64,000 nt of DNA from Cycloclasticus sp. symbiont of Poecilosclerida sp. M (GCA_002101225.1 LWTN01000243.1:25093-89092); one strand, 5' to 3'; positions 47,031-57,131 are shown, counted from the first letter of the stretch. The notes: generated by a model from the sequence alone, not told the origin. Numbers and translations: made by a program.

Positions 47031-48353
47031 ATGCATTATAAAAAAATTACAAAACTTGCGATGTGCTTACTGTTGGCTGCTGGAGTTTCTAGCAGTTTGA
47101 TGGCGGCTACATTAATTGAAAAACAACAGCAAGAGCTCAAAGCAGCCCGTGCTCAATGGCAACAAAAGAATATTCCAGAGGGTATGCAGTCAGGTGATTT
47201 AAGAGCTATGAGTGAACGCGACTCGGGTGTCGAAAACGTTTCAATGCAAATTAAAAATGTAAACTTCGATGTAGTAGAAAACATCGGTTTTTATATTGAA
47301 GATTTGAACGTTACTCTAGAACCTAAAACGGCAGGCGATCCGATTGTCTTTGATGACGTTGAAAGTTTTACCATTAACGTCCACAGTGGTGCAGTTGTTT
47401 TAAGCTCACAAGTGATTACAGACTTGTTTAATCAACATATCTTAGATTACTGGCCTCGTCCACTTAATGACTTAACGATTACCGCTCAAGATGATTATCT
47501 TTTAGTAGAAGGTGGTTTGAGATTATGGAGCTGGCTCATTCCAGGTATTTGGTTGCCTGCTGAGTTAGGCGGTAAAATCGTGCTGAATGATGACAATAAA
47601 CTTGTTTATGAAATTGACGACGTACACGTAATTGGTATTCCTCTGTTTGGCTTACTAAGTGCGTTATTCATTGATTTAGACTTGTTACTTTCTGTGGATA
47701 GAGAAGGCGCTGAGCTGGTTGATAACAATCTCGAATTGGATCATACGAAGGTATTCCCTCCACCTGCATTAGCAGGTAGATTGGCTTCTGCTACTTTGAA
47801 CGAAGATGGGTTACGTTTAGTTTTCGCTGATAACGAAGCAGCTGAATTTTCTAAACCACCTGTTGCCTCAGATAGCTATATTTGGGCGCAGTCGGGTGAC
47901 CCGCGTCTATTTGGCGTTGTTGTGAACAATGGCACGGTTCAAGTTATTGCGGATGACACCAGCAAACCACTACGTTTCAATTTGTACGATTACAGAAAAC
48001 AAGTGGCTGCCGGCACTATTAAAATGGCTAAGAACGGTGATATTATTGCGACCGTTCCTTCAGCTGAGGGGCCTGACTTTAAAGCATCAAAATTTGTACC
48101 TTCATCAAGTGATGGCGGAGCTACAAAGTCAGCACCTGCTAAAGCGGCAGCACCAGCTGCTGGTTGTATAACTAGAGCAGGCTTTAATGTTTGTGAGGAG
48201 CCAAAGCCAGTAAAAGCTAAAGCACCCGTTGCTAAAAAGAAGGCCAAGCCACAAGTGAATAGCTTATCGACTGAAGAAAGAGCTTCAATGAAAAAGGATA
48301 AAGCAGGCACTTGCTATAACCGCGCAGGTTTCGAGACGGCTTGTCAGCAATAA
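47031..48353 (+). CDS. Secreted protein of unrecognised family (paralogue 2, Cys-repeat tail)
   Basis: The 440-residue protein has a signal peptide (residues about 1-26) and repeats the paralogue 1 core: VENIGFYIEDLNVTL, PIVFDDVESFTI, WLPAELGGKIVLNDDNKLVYE, KVFPPPALAG and FNLYDYRKQVAAG. It adds a tail of about 100 residues rich in Lys, Ala and Pro. The tail carries two copies of a Cys motif: CITRAGFNVC and CYNRAGFETAC. The tail could anchor to peptidoglycan or form disulfides. Function unknown. It lies 33 bases after paralogue 1 and ends at a strong terminator, so the two form one operon. Confidence 0.85.
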   Translation: MHYKKITKLAMCLLLAAGVSSSLMAATLIEKQQQELKAARAQWQQKNIPEGMQSGDLRAMSERDSGVENVSMQIKNVNFDVVENIGFYIEDLNVTLEPKTAGDPIVFDDVESFTINVHSGAVVLSSQVITDLFNQHILDYWPRPLNDLTITAQDDYLLVEGGLRLWSWLIPGIWLPAELGGKIVLNDDNKLVYEIDDVHVIGIPLFGLLSALFIDLDLLLSVDREGAELVDNNLELDHTKVFPPPALAGRLASATLNEDGLRLVFADNEAAEFSKPPVASDSYIWAQSGDPRLFGVVVNNGTVQVIADDTSKPLRFNLYDYRKQVAAGTIKMAKNGDIIATVPSAEGPDFKASKFVPSSSDGGATKSAPAKAAAPAAGCITRAGFNVCEEPKPVKAKAPVAKKKAKPQVNSLSTEERASMKKDKAGTCYNRAGFETACQQ

Positions 48354-48372
48354 AGTAAGAAAGTATTAAAAA

Positions 48373-48398
48373 AATGCCCCATTAGGGGCATTTTTTTT
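48373..48398 (+). terminator. Intrinsic terminator after the secreted-protein pair
   Basis: AATGCCCC-ATTA-GGGGCATT is followed by T6, an 8-bp GC-rich stem 20 bases after the stop of paralogue 2. The A-run on its left would let it work in both directions. Confidence 0.92.
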
Positions 48399-48444
48399 GC
48401 CTAATGAATTATTATGGTTGTTATAACTAAAATATTTACCGCGC

Positions 48445-49344
48445 ATGCTTAAAGGCCAAACTAAAAAGAAGTTAACCGTTGCGATTTCATCGATGGCGCT
48501 GTTTGACTTAGTTGAATCAAATACCATTTTCGAGAATGAAGGTACGGAGGCTTACTGTGCTTATCAAATAGCCCGAGAAGATGAAACACTAGCACCGGGT
48601 GTGGCTTATTTGCTGGTTAAAAAACTATTGGGGATTAATGGCTTGTTATCAGAACCTTTAGTTGAAGTTATTTTATTATCGCGAAACAGTGCCGACACGG
48701 GGTTGAGAATCTTCAATTCTATCAAACAGCACCAGCTAGATATTAAGCGGGCAGCCTTCACGAGTGGACAGACGCCTTACGGTTATATTTCAGCTTTTGG
48801 TGCTGACTTGTTCTTATCGACCGACCCTGAAGATGTAAGAAAGGCGTTAGAGGCAGGTTATGCAAGTGCAACGATACTTTCTGGAAAAGGCGGCGAATCA
48901 ATGGGCGATCAACTTCGTATTGCCTTTGACGGCGATGCGGTTATTTTTTCTGATGAATCGGAGCGTATTTACAAGGAAGAGGGCTTGGTAGCCTTTACTG
49001 AAAATGAGCGTCAGGCCGCAAAAGAGCCGCTCTCAGGTGGCCCATTTAAGCCTTTCCTTTCGGCCTTACATAATCTACAGAGCCACTTTACCGATAAAGA
49101 TTCACCCGTTAGAACGGCTTTAGTGACTGCGCGTTCAGCCCCTGCTCACGAACGAGTCGTACGGACCTTACGTTCTTGGGATATACGTATTGATGAAGCT
49201 TTATTTCTAGGGGGTATGCCAAAAGGCGAATTTTTAAAATCATTCGGTGCGGATATTTTCTTTGACGATCAAACGAGCCATTGTGAGTCTGCTAGTGAGC
49301 ACGTCGCAACGGGTCACGTACCGCATGGCGTAGCTAACGAGTAA
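48445..49344 (+). CDS. Cytosolic 5'-nucleotidase (PF06189-like)
   Basis: The 299-residue protein resembles the 5'-nucleotidase family related to eukaryotic cN-I. Family blocks are LTVAISSMALFDL, ILLSRNSADTGLRIFNSI, FTSGQTPYGYISAFGADLFLST, AFDGDAVIFSDESE, VRTALVTARSAPAHERVVRTL and GADIFFDDQTSHCE, which together give a HAD-like fold with DGDAV as an acidic motif. It would dephosphorylate nucleoside 5'-monophosphates. Its 3' end overlaps the convergent epmB gene by 31 bases. Confidence 0.85.
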   Translation: MLKGQTKKKLTVAISSMALFDLVESNTIFENEGTEAYCAYQIAREDETLAPGVAYLLVKKLLGINGLLSEPLVEVILLSRNSADTGLRIFNSIKQHQLDIKRAAFTSGQTPYGYISAFGADLFLSTDPEDVRKALEAGYASATILSGKGGESMGDQLRIAFDGDAVIFSDESERIYKEEGLVAFTENERQAAKEPLSGGPFKPFLSALHNLQSHFTDKDSPVRTALVTARSAPAHERVVRTLRSWDIRIDEALFLGGMPKGEFLKSFGADIFFDDQTSHCESASEHVATGHVPHGVANE

Positions 49345-50372
49345 GTGAGGCTATATGCTGGTGTTAACAAGGTTTTATGCCGCCTCCCGCTTTCTTCCTT
49401 AACTAACTTTGGAACTAAATAGCCGGGTAAAGCGCTTTGAACTTGTTCATAAAGGATATTAATTCTATCTATTTCAAGGTCAAAGTGTTGCGCCCCTTTG
49501 ACTCTATCAAGTACGTGTAGATAGTATGGCGTAACCTTATAGTCAAATAACTTGTGACTAAGCTCAACGAGAGTTTCTGCGCTGTCGTTAACGCCTTTTA
49601 AGAGTACCGTTTGATTAAACAGGTGAGGTGTCGCTTCACTTAGCTTGTTAATCGCCCGGCAAACATCGATAGATAGCTCATTAGCGTGGTTTGCGTGTAC
49701 AACGATAATAAGTTGCTGCCGGACTGCTTTAAGCAACGATACCAGTTCATCGGTTATTCGGCTTGGCAGCACAATAGGCAGGCGGCTATGTATGCGTATT
49801 CGTTTGATATGTTCAATATTCGCCAGTTGTTCAAAATAGCTTTTCAGTCGCTGGTCGCTCAATGTAAGTGGATCCCCGCCACTAAAAATTACCTCTGAAA
49901 TGTCTGGGTTCTTGTTTAAATACGCCACTATGTCGGTAAATTGCGAGCGCAGTGCGCTGTTTTCAGAGTAGGGGAATGAGCGACGGAAACAGTAACGGCA
50001 ATGGATAGCGCAAGCGCCCGTTGTTACTAGTAGTACGCGCCCGTGGTACTTATGAATAAGCCCAGGCAAAACACTCGCTTGTTCATCTCCAACAGGGTCA
50101 ACGCTGTAGGCGGAACCGTTTTTTATTTCGCCAGGTGTGGGAAGTACCTGTCTAAGTAAGGGGTCATTCAGATCTGATTTTTTAATGCATTTTGCATAAC
50201 TGAGTGTCACCAGAAGAGGAAAGTCATGGTTGGCTTTGTAATGGTTAGCCAAGTCATCAATTTCCAAATCTAAAAATGACAATAAATCATCTAATTGTGT
50301 AAATGCATTGGCTAATTCTTGTTGCCAAGTTTGGGGTGTGTAACTTTTTGCAACGAGTTCCATGCAAAGCAT
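49314..50372 (-). CDS. epmB: EF-P beta-lysylation 2,3-aminomutase EpmB
   Basis: EpmB is a radical SAM enzyme that converts (S)-alpha-lysine to (R)-beta-lysine for attachment to EF-P. The 352-residue product has the cluster motif CAIHCRYCFRR, then VIFSGGDPLTLSDQ and RIHSRLPIVLP, matching the KamA/EpmB family. The ATG at 50372 or a second Met at 50363 could start it. It is divergent from efp, and epmA follows efp, so modifier and target genes are all together. Confidence 0.95.
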   Translation of the reverse strand: MLCMELVAKSYTPQTWQQELANAFTQLDDLLSFLDLEIDDLANHYKANHDFPLLVTLSYAKCIKKSDLNDPLLRQVLPTPGEIKNGSAYSVDPVGDEQASVLPGLIHKYHGRVLLVTTGACAIHCRYCFRRSFPYSENSALRSQFTDIVAYLNKNPDISEVIFSGGDPLTLSDQRLKSYFEQLANIEHIKRIRIHSRLPIVLPSRITDELVSLLKAVRQQLIIVVHANHANELSIDVCRAINKLSEATPHLFNQTVLLKGVNDSAETLVELSHKLFDYKVTPYYLHVLDRVKGAQHFDLEIDRINILYEQVQSALPGYLVPKLVKEESGRRHKTLLTPAYSLTYSLATPCGT

Positions 50373-50378
50373 TATAAT
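50348..50378 (+). promoter_or_regulatory. Possible efp promoter
   Basis: TATAAT at 50373-50378 is preceded after 19 bases by TTGCAA (50348-50353). The -10 is perfect but the spacer is long. It would give an efp leader of about 80 bases and overlaps the start of the divergent epmB. Confidence 0.4.
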
Positions 50379-50464
50379 GGCTTTAACTAGGGAATGTCTT
50401 TGGCGTGTTACGACAAAACCGTATGTATTTTAACGCTAGAACTTAATTATTAAAGAGGGTTTAA

Positions 50465-51034
50465 ATGGCAACATACAGTACCAATGAGTTTAAGGGTGGT
50501 TTGAAAATTATGCTAGATAGCGCGCCGTGCTCAATTATTGAGAATGAGTTTGTTAGGCCAGGTAAAGGCCCGGCTTTTAGTCGGGTTAAAATCAGAAATT
50601 TAAAAACAGGGCGTGTGATTGATCGAACATTCAAATCAGGCGAGACGGTTGAAGCTGCGGACGTTATGGAAACTGAAATGGCTTATCTATATGCAGACGG
50701 TGAGTTCTGGCACTTTATGAATGAAGAGAGTTATGAGCAATATGCAGCGGATGAAACGGCTGTGGGTGATGCGAGCAAGTGGTTAAAAGAGCAAGATAAA
50801 TGTACAGTTACGCTTTGGAATGGCGCGCCATTGAGCGTGGATCCACCCAATTTTGTTGAGTTAAAAGTAGCCGATACCGACCCAGGTTTAAAGGGTGATA
50901 CCTCAGGCGGTGGGGGTAAGCCCGCAACGATGGAAACCGGTGCGGTTGTGCGCGTTCCGTTGTTCGTTCAAATCGATGAAATGGTTAAAATTGATACCCG
51001 AACAGGCGAGTATGCGTCCCGCGTTAAAGGTTAG
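50465..51034 (+). CDS. efp: Elongation factor P
   Basis: EF-P rescues ribosomes stalled at consecutive prolines. The 189-residue product has the modification loop [19 protein letters not shown] with Lys34 at its tip, the site of beta-lysylation in E. coli. The three beta-barrel domains are complete. AAAGAGG precedes the ATG. Divergent epmB and following epmA provide the modification enzymes. Confidence 0.97.
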   Translation: MATYSTNEFKGGLKIMLDSAPCSIIENEFVRPGKGPAFSRVKIRNLKTGRVIDRTFKSGETVEAADVMETEMAYLYADGEFWHFMNEESYEQYAADETAVGDASKWLKEQDKCTVTLWNGAPLSVDPPNFVELKVADTDPGLKGDTSGGGGKPATMETGAVVRVPLFVQIDEMVKIDTRTGEYASRVKG

Positions 51035-51041
51035 CGTTTAG

Positions 51042-52004
51042 TTGGCTAACACGGGCACAAACGATTGGCCGCCGACTTGTTCGGCGGCTTTGTTGCATAA
51101 GAGGGCAGAGCTCTATAAAACCATCAGGAGTTTTTTCGAACAACGCTCGGTGCTTGAAGTTGAAACGCCCATTCTGTCGCAGGCGACCAACGCTGACCCC
51201 AATTTAGCTAGTTTTCCAGTAGGTGACTCGCTTTACCTGCAAACGTCTCCAGAGTTTCCAATGAAGCGTTTGTTGGCTACGGGCTCTGGCTCAATTTATC
51301 AAATAACGAAGTCTTTTAGGCGCTCGGAAAGTGGGCGGTTTCATAACCCTGAATTTACTTTATTAGAGTGGTATCGCCTAGATTTTGGTGTACAACAGCT
51401 CATAGATGAGGTCGTTGATTTGTTGAAGCACTGTTTTAACCTTAGCTTAAACATTGAGGTTAATACGTATAGCGAACTCTTTTTTAATGCGACAGACATC
51501 GACCCACACACGGCGGGTGTTGATGAACTCCAACAGTACGCGTCCGATAAGGGGAGTCCGGAAGCGGTTACGATTTGTGGTAGGCGTCATTCAGATTGGC
51601 TGGATTACATCTTTAGCCAGTATATTCAGCCGACACTCGATAAGGATACGCTTTACTTTGTTACTGATTACCCCGCTTGTATGGCGATGCTAGCGAAGTT
51701 GTCGGATGAAGATATTCCAAAGGCAAAACGATTTGAAGTCTACTATCGCCAGCTTGAGCTAGCCAACGGCTACGAAGAATTAACAGATGCAAATATTCAA
51801 CGTGCACGCTTTGAAGCGGATCAACTTTGCCGTAAAGGCCAAGGCTTAGAAGCGGTACCAATGGACCAGAGATTACTCGCCGCGTTGGAGCATGGCTTAC
51901 CCAGCTGTTCGGGTGTCGCTCTTGGTTTAGATCGTTTATTGATGTCGATGACTAATGCATCATCAATCGATGAGGTTTTAAGCTTCCCTATCCAGCGCGC
52001 TTAA
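51042..52004 (+). CDS. epmA: Elongation factor P--(R)-beta-lysine ligase
   Basis: EpmA is a lysyl-tRNA-synthetase paralogue that attaches beta-lysine to EF-P. The 320-residue product has the class II core motifs: FFEQRSVLEVETPIL, SPEFPMKRLLATGSGSIYQITKSFRRSESGRFHNPEFTLLEWY and GVALGLDRLLM. It lacks the N-terminal anticodon-binding domain. The start is TTG at 51042, 7 bases after the efp stop, with AAGG upstream. Confidence 0.95.
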   Translation: MANTGTNDWPPTCSAALLHKRAELYKTIRSFFEQRSVLEVETPILSQATNADPNLASFPVGDSLYLQTSPEFPMKRLLATGSGSIYQITKSFRRSESGRFHNPEFTLLEWYRLDFGVQQLIDEVVDLLKHCFNLSLNIEVNTYSELFFNATDIDPHTAGVDELQQYASDKGSPEAVTICGRRHSDWLDYIFSQYIQPTLDKDTLYFVTDYPACMAMLAKLSDEDIPKAKRFEVYYRQLELANGYEELTDANIQRARFEADQLCRKGQGLEAVPMDQRLLAALEHGLPSCSGVALGLDRLLMSMTNASSIDEVLSFPIQRA

Positions 52005-52015
52005 AACTGATATAG

Positions 52016-52039
52016 CGGAAGGGTATTATCTTCCGTTTC
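52016..52039. terminator. Possible bidirectional terminator between epmA and the DUF2238 gene
   Basis: CGGAAG-GGTATTAT-CTTCCG followed by TTTC lies between the two convergent genes. The loop is 8 bases and the T-run is short, so it is weak. Confidence 0.4.
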
Positions 52040-52047
52040 AATGAAAC

Positions 52048-52692
52048 TTATGCCCTTGGGTATAATTGTTTGTCATGCGGTTTCGCGAGCAAGAGTAGGG
52101 CCAGTATAGCGCCCGTGAGCGCGAAGGCCATATCGGACTGGGTATCCCAGATATAGCCTTGCGTGCCTAAGAATGCTTCTGCGGCTTCCCCTGAGGCTAG
52201 TGCCGTCCACCACTCAATCAGCTCGTAAAATGCGCTAAAGCCCAAGCAGAAACAGATAATGAAAAAATTCATCCAACCGCGTGTCTTCATAACTGAACGG
52301 CGAAGCAGTATTTCTCTAGCGACAATAGCGGGTACAAAGCCTTGTGCAAAATGGCCGACTTTATCGTAGTTGTTACGCGTTGAGCCCATGGACTCTGCTA
52401 TTTCATTAAACAGAGGGACTTCAGCGTAGGTGTAATGCCCGCCGACCATTAAGATAATGGCGTGAATTAAGATTAGGCAATAAGTGAGCGTGGTTAAAGG
52501 GAAAGATTTTTGTGTAATAGCCAGCGCCACAAAAGCGATTAGCGCAGGGGCGACCTCTAGCCACCAAGTAAAATCGTCTTTTGGGTTAATAGCAGACCAC
52601 GTTAGTGCTGCAAAAAAGATTACTACCCAAGCAACGCAGAACCACGATGCCCCGAGTTGATTGAAGTGTTGATTAGCGTGTTGATCGGTCAT
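52048..52692 (-). CDS. DUF2238 membrane protein (YjdF-like)
   Basis: The 214-residue protein has about 6 predicted membrane helices and the family blocks GGHYTYAEVPLFN, RNNYDKVGHFAQGFVPAI, FSAFYELIEWWTAL and GTQGYIWDTQSDMAFAL, identifying DUF2238. The function of this family is not established. It lies 8 bases downstream of psd and is probably cotranscribed with it. Confidence 0.88.
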   Translation of the reverse strand: MTDQHANQHFNQLGASWFCVAWVVIFFAALTWSAINPKDDFTWWLEVAPALIAFVALAITQKSFPLTTLTYCLILIHAIILMVGGHYTYAEVPLFNEIAESMGSTRNNYDKVGHFAQGFVPAIVAREILLRRSVMKTRGWMNFFIICFCLGFSAFYELIEWWTALASGEAAEAFLGTQGYIWDTQSDMAFALTGAILALLLLAKPHDKQLYPRA

Positions 52693-52699
52693 ATGAATA

Positions 52700-53548
52700 T
52701 TATTTTGTTATCTTCCCAATAACCTGTCCGCGCTGAACGCTTTCACCAGGTATTAGCTTTTTTGCCCACTTAACCTTATCTTTACCAAACAAAAGAACAA
52801 TGGTTGAGCCCATGTTGAAGCGCGCCATTTCCTCGTTCTTTTTGAACTTAAGTTTTTTATCTGTCATCTCCCAGCGGCGTATTTGGTTGTGACGAGGCGG
52901 CGTCACCTCACCGTGCCAAACTGTTTCAATGCTAGATACGAAAATCGCACCGACTATCACCATCGCCATCGGTCCTGCAGGGGTATCGAAGAAGGCAACC
53001 ACGCGTTCATTTCTAGCAAACAACTCGTCAACCGCTCCAACGGTTGTTGGGTTAACACTATATAGGTCACCTGGTACATGAATCATGCTCGTTAACGTGC
53101 CGCCAATAGGAAAGTGGATGCGGTGATAATCTTTGGGTGATAAGTAAATCGTGGTGTAGTGCCCGCCTTCAAATTGCGCATCGTGCTGCTCTGAACCGAG
53201 CAGCGCAGACAAATTAAATGATTTTCCTTTGGCTTGAAATAGCTCGCTGTTAGAAATGACGCCAGCTTGGCTCACGGTTCCATCAACAGGGCAGGCTAGT
53301 GTAGTCCGGCCTTTCTCTAAGGGACGAGCATCGTCACGTAATACACGGGTAAAAAAAGCATTAAAGCTTTCGTAGGCTTCAGGATCCGGTTCTAGCGCCT
53401 CAGACATGTTAACGCGAAAACTTTTAACGAAGCTATTGATGACAAAATTCTTAAACCAGGGCGCTTCTATGCGGGCTAGTTTATGCATCAAGGCGGATAA
53501 GCCGTGTTGCGGTAACAGTTGTTGCAAAATGATGAAGAGTTTATCCAT
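52700..53548 (-). CDS. psd: Phosphatidylserine decarboxylase proenzyme
   Basis: Psd makes phosphatidylethanolamine from phosphatidylserine in the inner membrane. The start at 53548 (MDKLFIILQQLLPQHGLSALMHKLARIEA) is preferred over the track start at 53620, which lies within the upstream aminotransferase gene. The 282-residue protein has LACPVDGTVSQAG, YLSPKDYHRIHFP and NMGSTIVLLF. The GST motif holds the Ser that self-cleaves to the pyruvoyl group; the family usually has LGST, here MGST. It begins 4 bases after the aminotransferase stop. Confidence 0.94.
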   Translation of the reverse strand: MDKLFIILQQLLPQHGLSALMHKLARIEAPWFKNFVINSFVKSFRVNMSEALEPDPEAYESFNAFFTRVLRDDARPLEKGRTTLACPVDGTVSQAGVISNSELFQAKGKSFNLSALLGSEQHDAQFEGGHYTTIYLSPKDYHRIHFPIGGTLTSMIHVPGDLYSVNPTTVGAVDELFARNERVVAFFDTPAGPMAMVIVGAIFVSSIETVWHGEVTPPRHNQIRRWEMTDKKLKFKKNEEMARFNMGSTIVLLFGKDKVKWAKKLIPGESVQRGQVIGKITK

Positions 53549-53552
53549 TTTA

Positions 53553-54734
53553 TTATCCAAAGGTTGCTTTTTGTGCAGCGGGTAGAGCGACGCCCACTCT
53601 AATATTTGCGCCCATATCACTGAGTACGGATTCTAGTGAGGCTAGGCAAAACATAACGTTACGCGCGTTGGCTGAGTGTCCCATTAAACCGATACGCCAT
53701 ACTTTACCAGCCAATGAACCCAAACCGGCGCCAATCTCTAAATCATATTCGTGTAGTAAGCGTTTTCTAACGACAGCTTCGTCAATGCCTTCAGGAATGG
53801 TTACAGCGTTCAACTGGGGTAAACGCGAATTTTCAGGCACAATAAAATTGATACCCATAGCTTCTAAACCGGCTTTTAAGGCGTTGTGTAGACGCGTGTG
53901 ACGCGTCCACGCGTTTTCTAGACCTTCTTCTTGCAACATCAATAATGACTCGTGAAGAGCGTATAGGCTATTAACCGGTGCAGTGTGATGGTACGACCGA
54001 CCGCCGTCACTTCCCCAGTAGCCCATAACGAGGTTTAAATCTAAAAACCAACTTTGCACACGTTCTTTACGTTGTTTGATGCGCTCTTGTGCGCGTTCGC
54101 TAAAGCTAACGGGTGATAAGCCTGGTACACAGGATAAACATTTTTGCGTGCCAGAATAAATCGCATCGATACCCCAGTCGTCAACGCGCAACTCAGAACC
54201 GCCTACGGATGTCACGGCATCCACGAGCGATAAGCAATCGTATTGATGTGCCAAGGCGCAGAGAGTTTTTGCGTCGGAAAGTGCGCCAGTGGATGTTTCA
54301 GCGTGAACAAAGGCCAAGATGCTTGCCTCTGGATGTGCTTTTAGCGCACCTTCCACTTTTTGCGGGTCAACGGCTTTACCCCACTCGTCTTCAACCATAA
54401 TGGCGGTTGCGCCACAACGTTCGACGTTTTCTTTCATACGCCCACCAAACACACCGTTTTGGCAAACAATCACGGTGTCGCCGGCTTCTAATAAGTTGGC
54501 AAAGCAGGTTTCCATGCCCGCAGAACCGGGTGCAGAAACAGGGAAAGTCAGTTGGTTGTCTGTTTGGAATGCGTATTGAAGTAGCGTTTTAACTTCATCC
54601 ATCATCATGCCAAAACTTGGGTCTAAATGACCAATGGTTGGGCGAGCTAAAGCAGAGAGTACGCGCGGGTGTACGTCAGATGGGCCGGGGCCCATCAGGG
54701 TGCGAACAGGTGGGTTAAAGGTTGTGATTGTCAT
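53553..54734 (-). CDS. Class V aminotransferase, alanine/serine--glyoxylate type
   Basis: The 393-residue PLP enzyme starts LMGPGPSDVHPRVLSA and has APGSAGMETCFANLLEAGD, VHAETSTG, DAVTSVGG and SGTQKCLSCVPGLSP, where Lys binds PLP. These match alanine-glyoxylate and serine-glyoxylate aminotransferases. C1 or photorespiratory-type glyoxylate use is possible. It lies between ppsA and psd on the minus strand. The preferred amino donor cannot be told from sequence. Confidence 0.9.
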   Translation of the reverse strand: MTITTFNPPVRTLMGPGPSDVHPRVLSALARPTIGHLDPSFGMMMDEVKTLLQYAFQTDNQLTFPVSAPGSAGMETCFANLLEAGDTVIVCQNGVFGGRMKENVERCGATAIMVEDEWGKAVDPQKVEGALKAHPEASILAFVHAETSTGALSDAKTLCALAHQYDCLSLVDAVTSVGGSELRVDDWGIDAIYSGTQKCLSCVPGLSPVSFSERAQERIKQRKERVQSWFLDLNLVMGYWGSDGGRSYHHTAPVNSLYALHESLLMLQEEGLENAWTRHTRLHNALKAGLEAMGINFIVPENSRLPQLNAVTIPEGIDEAVVRKRLLHEYDLEIGAGLGSLAGKVWRIGLMGHSANARNVMFCLASLESVLSDMGANIRVGVALPAAQKATFG

Positions 54735-54755
54735 CTTCTTTATTATCCTTTGTTT

Positions 54756-57131
54756 TTAACCTTCGATTTTTTGACCAGCCATAAACATCCACGTTTCGAT
54801 CACGGTGTCAGGGTTTAGCGAAACGCTTTCTATACCTTCTTCCATTAACCACTTTGCTAAATCAGGGTGGTCGGATGGGCCTTGGCCACAAATACCAATG
54901 TATTTGTTTTGTTTGCGGCAAGCTTGAATAGCCATAGAGAGTAGCTTTTTAATCGCAGGGTCTCGTTCGTCGAACAAGTGAGCGATGAGCGCGGAATCAC
55001 GGTCAAGCCCAAGTGTTAATTGGGTTAAATCGTTTGAACCGATTGAGAAGCCATCAAAGTACTCTAAGAACTCTTCTGCCATCAATGCGTTAGACGGTAA
55101 CTCACACATCATAATAAGTTTTAAGCCATTTTTACCGCTTTCAATGCCGTTGGCTTTGAGCAGTTCGGTCACTTGTCTGGCTTCATCTAATGTACGAACA
55201 AAAGGAATCATGATCCAGACATTGGTTAAGCCCATCTTATCGCGAACAAATTTAAGTGCTTCACATTCCATATCGAAACAATCGCGGAATGAATCAGAAA
55301 TATAACGTGATGCGCCTCTAAAGCCAATCATTGGGTTTTCTTCTTCCGGCTCGTAACGCTCGCCACCAATTAAGTTAGCGTATTCGTTCGATTTGAAATC
55401 GGACAGTCGAACAATAACCGACTTAGGTGAAAACGCCGCCGCAATGGTTGAAACGCCTTCTACTAAACGCTTAATGTAGTAGTCTTTTGGGCTGCCATAG
55501 CATGAGATGCGTTTGCTAATGGTGTCCTGTAAGTTAGACGGTAACTTGTCAAACTCCAATAATGCTTTAGGGTGAATACCAATCATACGGTTGATGATGA
55601 ACTCTAAACGTGCCAAGCCAACGCCTTCGTGCGGTAATGCGGCAAAGTCGAATGCACGGTCAGGGTTACCGACGTTCATCATCACTTTAACAGGAATTTC
55701 TGGCATTGAATCCAAGTTGATTTTATCAATTTTGAAATCAAGCAAACCTTCGTAAATAAAGCCAGTGTCGCCTTCGGCACATGACACGGTTACTTCTTGA
55801 TCTTGCGTGATATGGTCGGTTGCATCGCCACAACCCACAACAGCAGGAATGCCGAGTTCACGAGCAATAATCGCAGCGTGGCATGTTCTGCCGCCACGGT
55901 TAGTAACGATAGCTGAAGCACGCTTCATGATGGGTTCCCAATCTGGATCGGTCATATCGGTAACCAGTACGTCGCCTTCTTGAACTTGGTCCATCTGAGC
56001 GATGCTGTCGATAACACGCGCAGGGCCTGAACCAATTTTTTGCCCAATACTACGGCCTTCAACCAATACACTGGCTGTTTCATTTAATGAATAACGCTCA
56101 ATTTCTTTACCAGCGCGGCTTTGTACCGTTTCTGGACGCGCTTGAACGATGTAAAGCTGGCCATCTAAGCCATCTTTTGCCCACTCGATATCCATCGGGC
56201 GCTGGTAGTGTTTTTCAATGGTAATGGCGATTGCAGATAGCTTTTCAACCTCGGCATCGGTTAATGAATACACCACGCGTGTAGTCGGGTCGGTATCAAT
56301 AACTTTAACGGGGTCTTTGGAGGAAGTATCATCGTTGTAAACCATTTTGATGAGTTTACTGCCTAGATTGCGTCGTAGAATGGCTGGTCTGCCTGCTTCA
56401 AGTGTTGGTTTATGTACGTAAAATTCATCGGGGTTTACTGCGCCTTGCACTACCATTTCGCCCAAGCCATAGCTGGATGTAATGAATACGGCATCGCGGA
56501 AACCTGATTCTGTATCGAGGGTAAACATAACGCCAGATGCGCTAATGTCGCTGCGTACCATGCGTTGTATACCCGCAGAAAGCGCCACGCCGCTATGTTC
56601 AAAGCCTTGGTGTACACGGTAAGAAATAGCGCGGTCGTTAAATAACGAGGCGAAGACTTCTTTAATTGAAAGCATAATGCTATCGATACCGTCGACGTTC
56701 AAGAAGGTTTCTTGTTGCCCAGCAAAAGATGCGTCGGGTAAGTCTTCCGCAGTAGCTGAGGAGCGCACAGCAACGGAAAACTCGCTTTTTGCATCTGCCT
56801 GCATTTTTGCATAAGCCGATTCAATAGCGTTAGTTAGCTCTGGTTGAAACGGCGTGTCGATAACCGATTGCCTAATTTCTTTACCCGCCGCGGCGAGGGC
56901 GTTTACATCGTCAACGTCTATCGCATCCAGCTTTTCGTTAATGCGGTCGTCTATCCCGCTTTGTGATAAAAAATCACGAAAGGCTTTAGCGGTTGTTGCA
57001 AAGCCGCCTGGAACATCGACACCCACAGAGGCTAAGTTGCTAATCATCTCGCCAAGAGAAGCATTTTTGCCGCCTACATGTTCAACGTCATCCATACCCG
57101 TTGAATCTAGCCAAACTACGTATTCTTCCAA
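54756..57131 (-). CDS. ppsA: Phosphoenolpyruvate synthase
   Basis: PpsA makes PEP from pyruvate and ATP for gluconeogenesis. The 791-residue product has an ATP-grasp PEP/pyruvate-binding domain ([12 protein letters not shown]), the phospho-His domain ([18 protein letters not shown], with regulatory Thr and catalytic His adjacent) and a C-terminal PEP-binding TIM barrel ([19 protein letters not shown]). It is divergent from ppsR, whose product phosphorylates that Thr, across a gap of 65 bases. Confidence 0.97.
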   Translation of the reverse strand: MEEYVVWLDSTGMDDVEHVGGKNASLGEMISNLASVGVDVPGGFATTAKAFRDFLSQSGIDDRINEKLDAIDVDDVNALAAAGKEIRQSVIDTPFQPELTNAIESAYAKMQADAKSEFSVAVRSSATAEDLPDASFAGQQETFLNVDGIDSIMLSIKEVFASLFNDRAISYRVHQGFEHSGVALSAGIQRMVRSDISASGVMFTLDTESGFRDAVFITSSYGLGEMVVQGAVNPDEFYVHKPTLEAGRPAILRRNLGSKLIKMVYNDDTSSKDPVKVIDTDPTTRVVYSLTDAEVEKLSAIAITIEKHYQRPMDIEWAKDGLDGQLYIVQARPETVQSRAGKEIERYSLNETASVLVEGRSIGQKIGSGPARVIDSIAQMDQVQEGDVLVTDMTDPDWEPIMKRASAIVTNRGGRTCHAAIIARELGIPAVVGCGDATDHITQDQEVTVSCAEGDTGFIYEGLLDFKIDKINLDSMPEIPVKVMMNVGNPDRAFDFAALPHEGVGLARLEFIINRMIGIHPKALLEFDKLPSNLQDTISKRISCYGSPKDYYIKRLVEGVSTIAAAFSPKSVIVRLSDFKSNEYANLIGGERYEPEEENPMIGFRGASRYISDSFRDCFDMECEALKFVRDKMGLTNVWIMIPFVRTLDEARQVTELLKANGIESGKNGLKLIMMCELPSNALMAEEFLEYFDGFSIGSNDLTQLTLGLDRDSALIAHLFDERDPAIKKLLSMAIQACRKQNKYIGICGQGPSDHPDLAKWLMEEGIESVSLNPDTVIETWMFMAGQKIEG

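Noticed and set aside
52883-53065. Plus-strand ORF of 60 aa
   Set aside because: Antisense to psd, without start signals.
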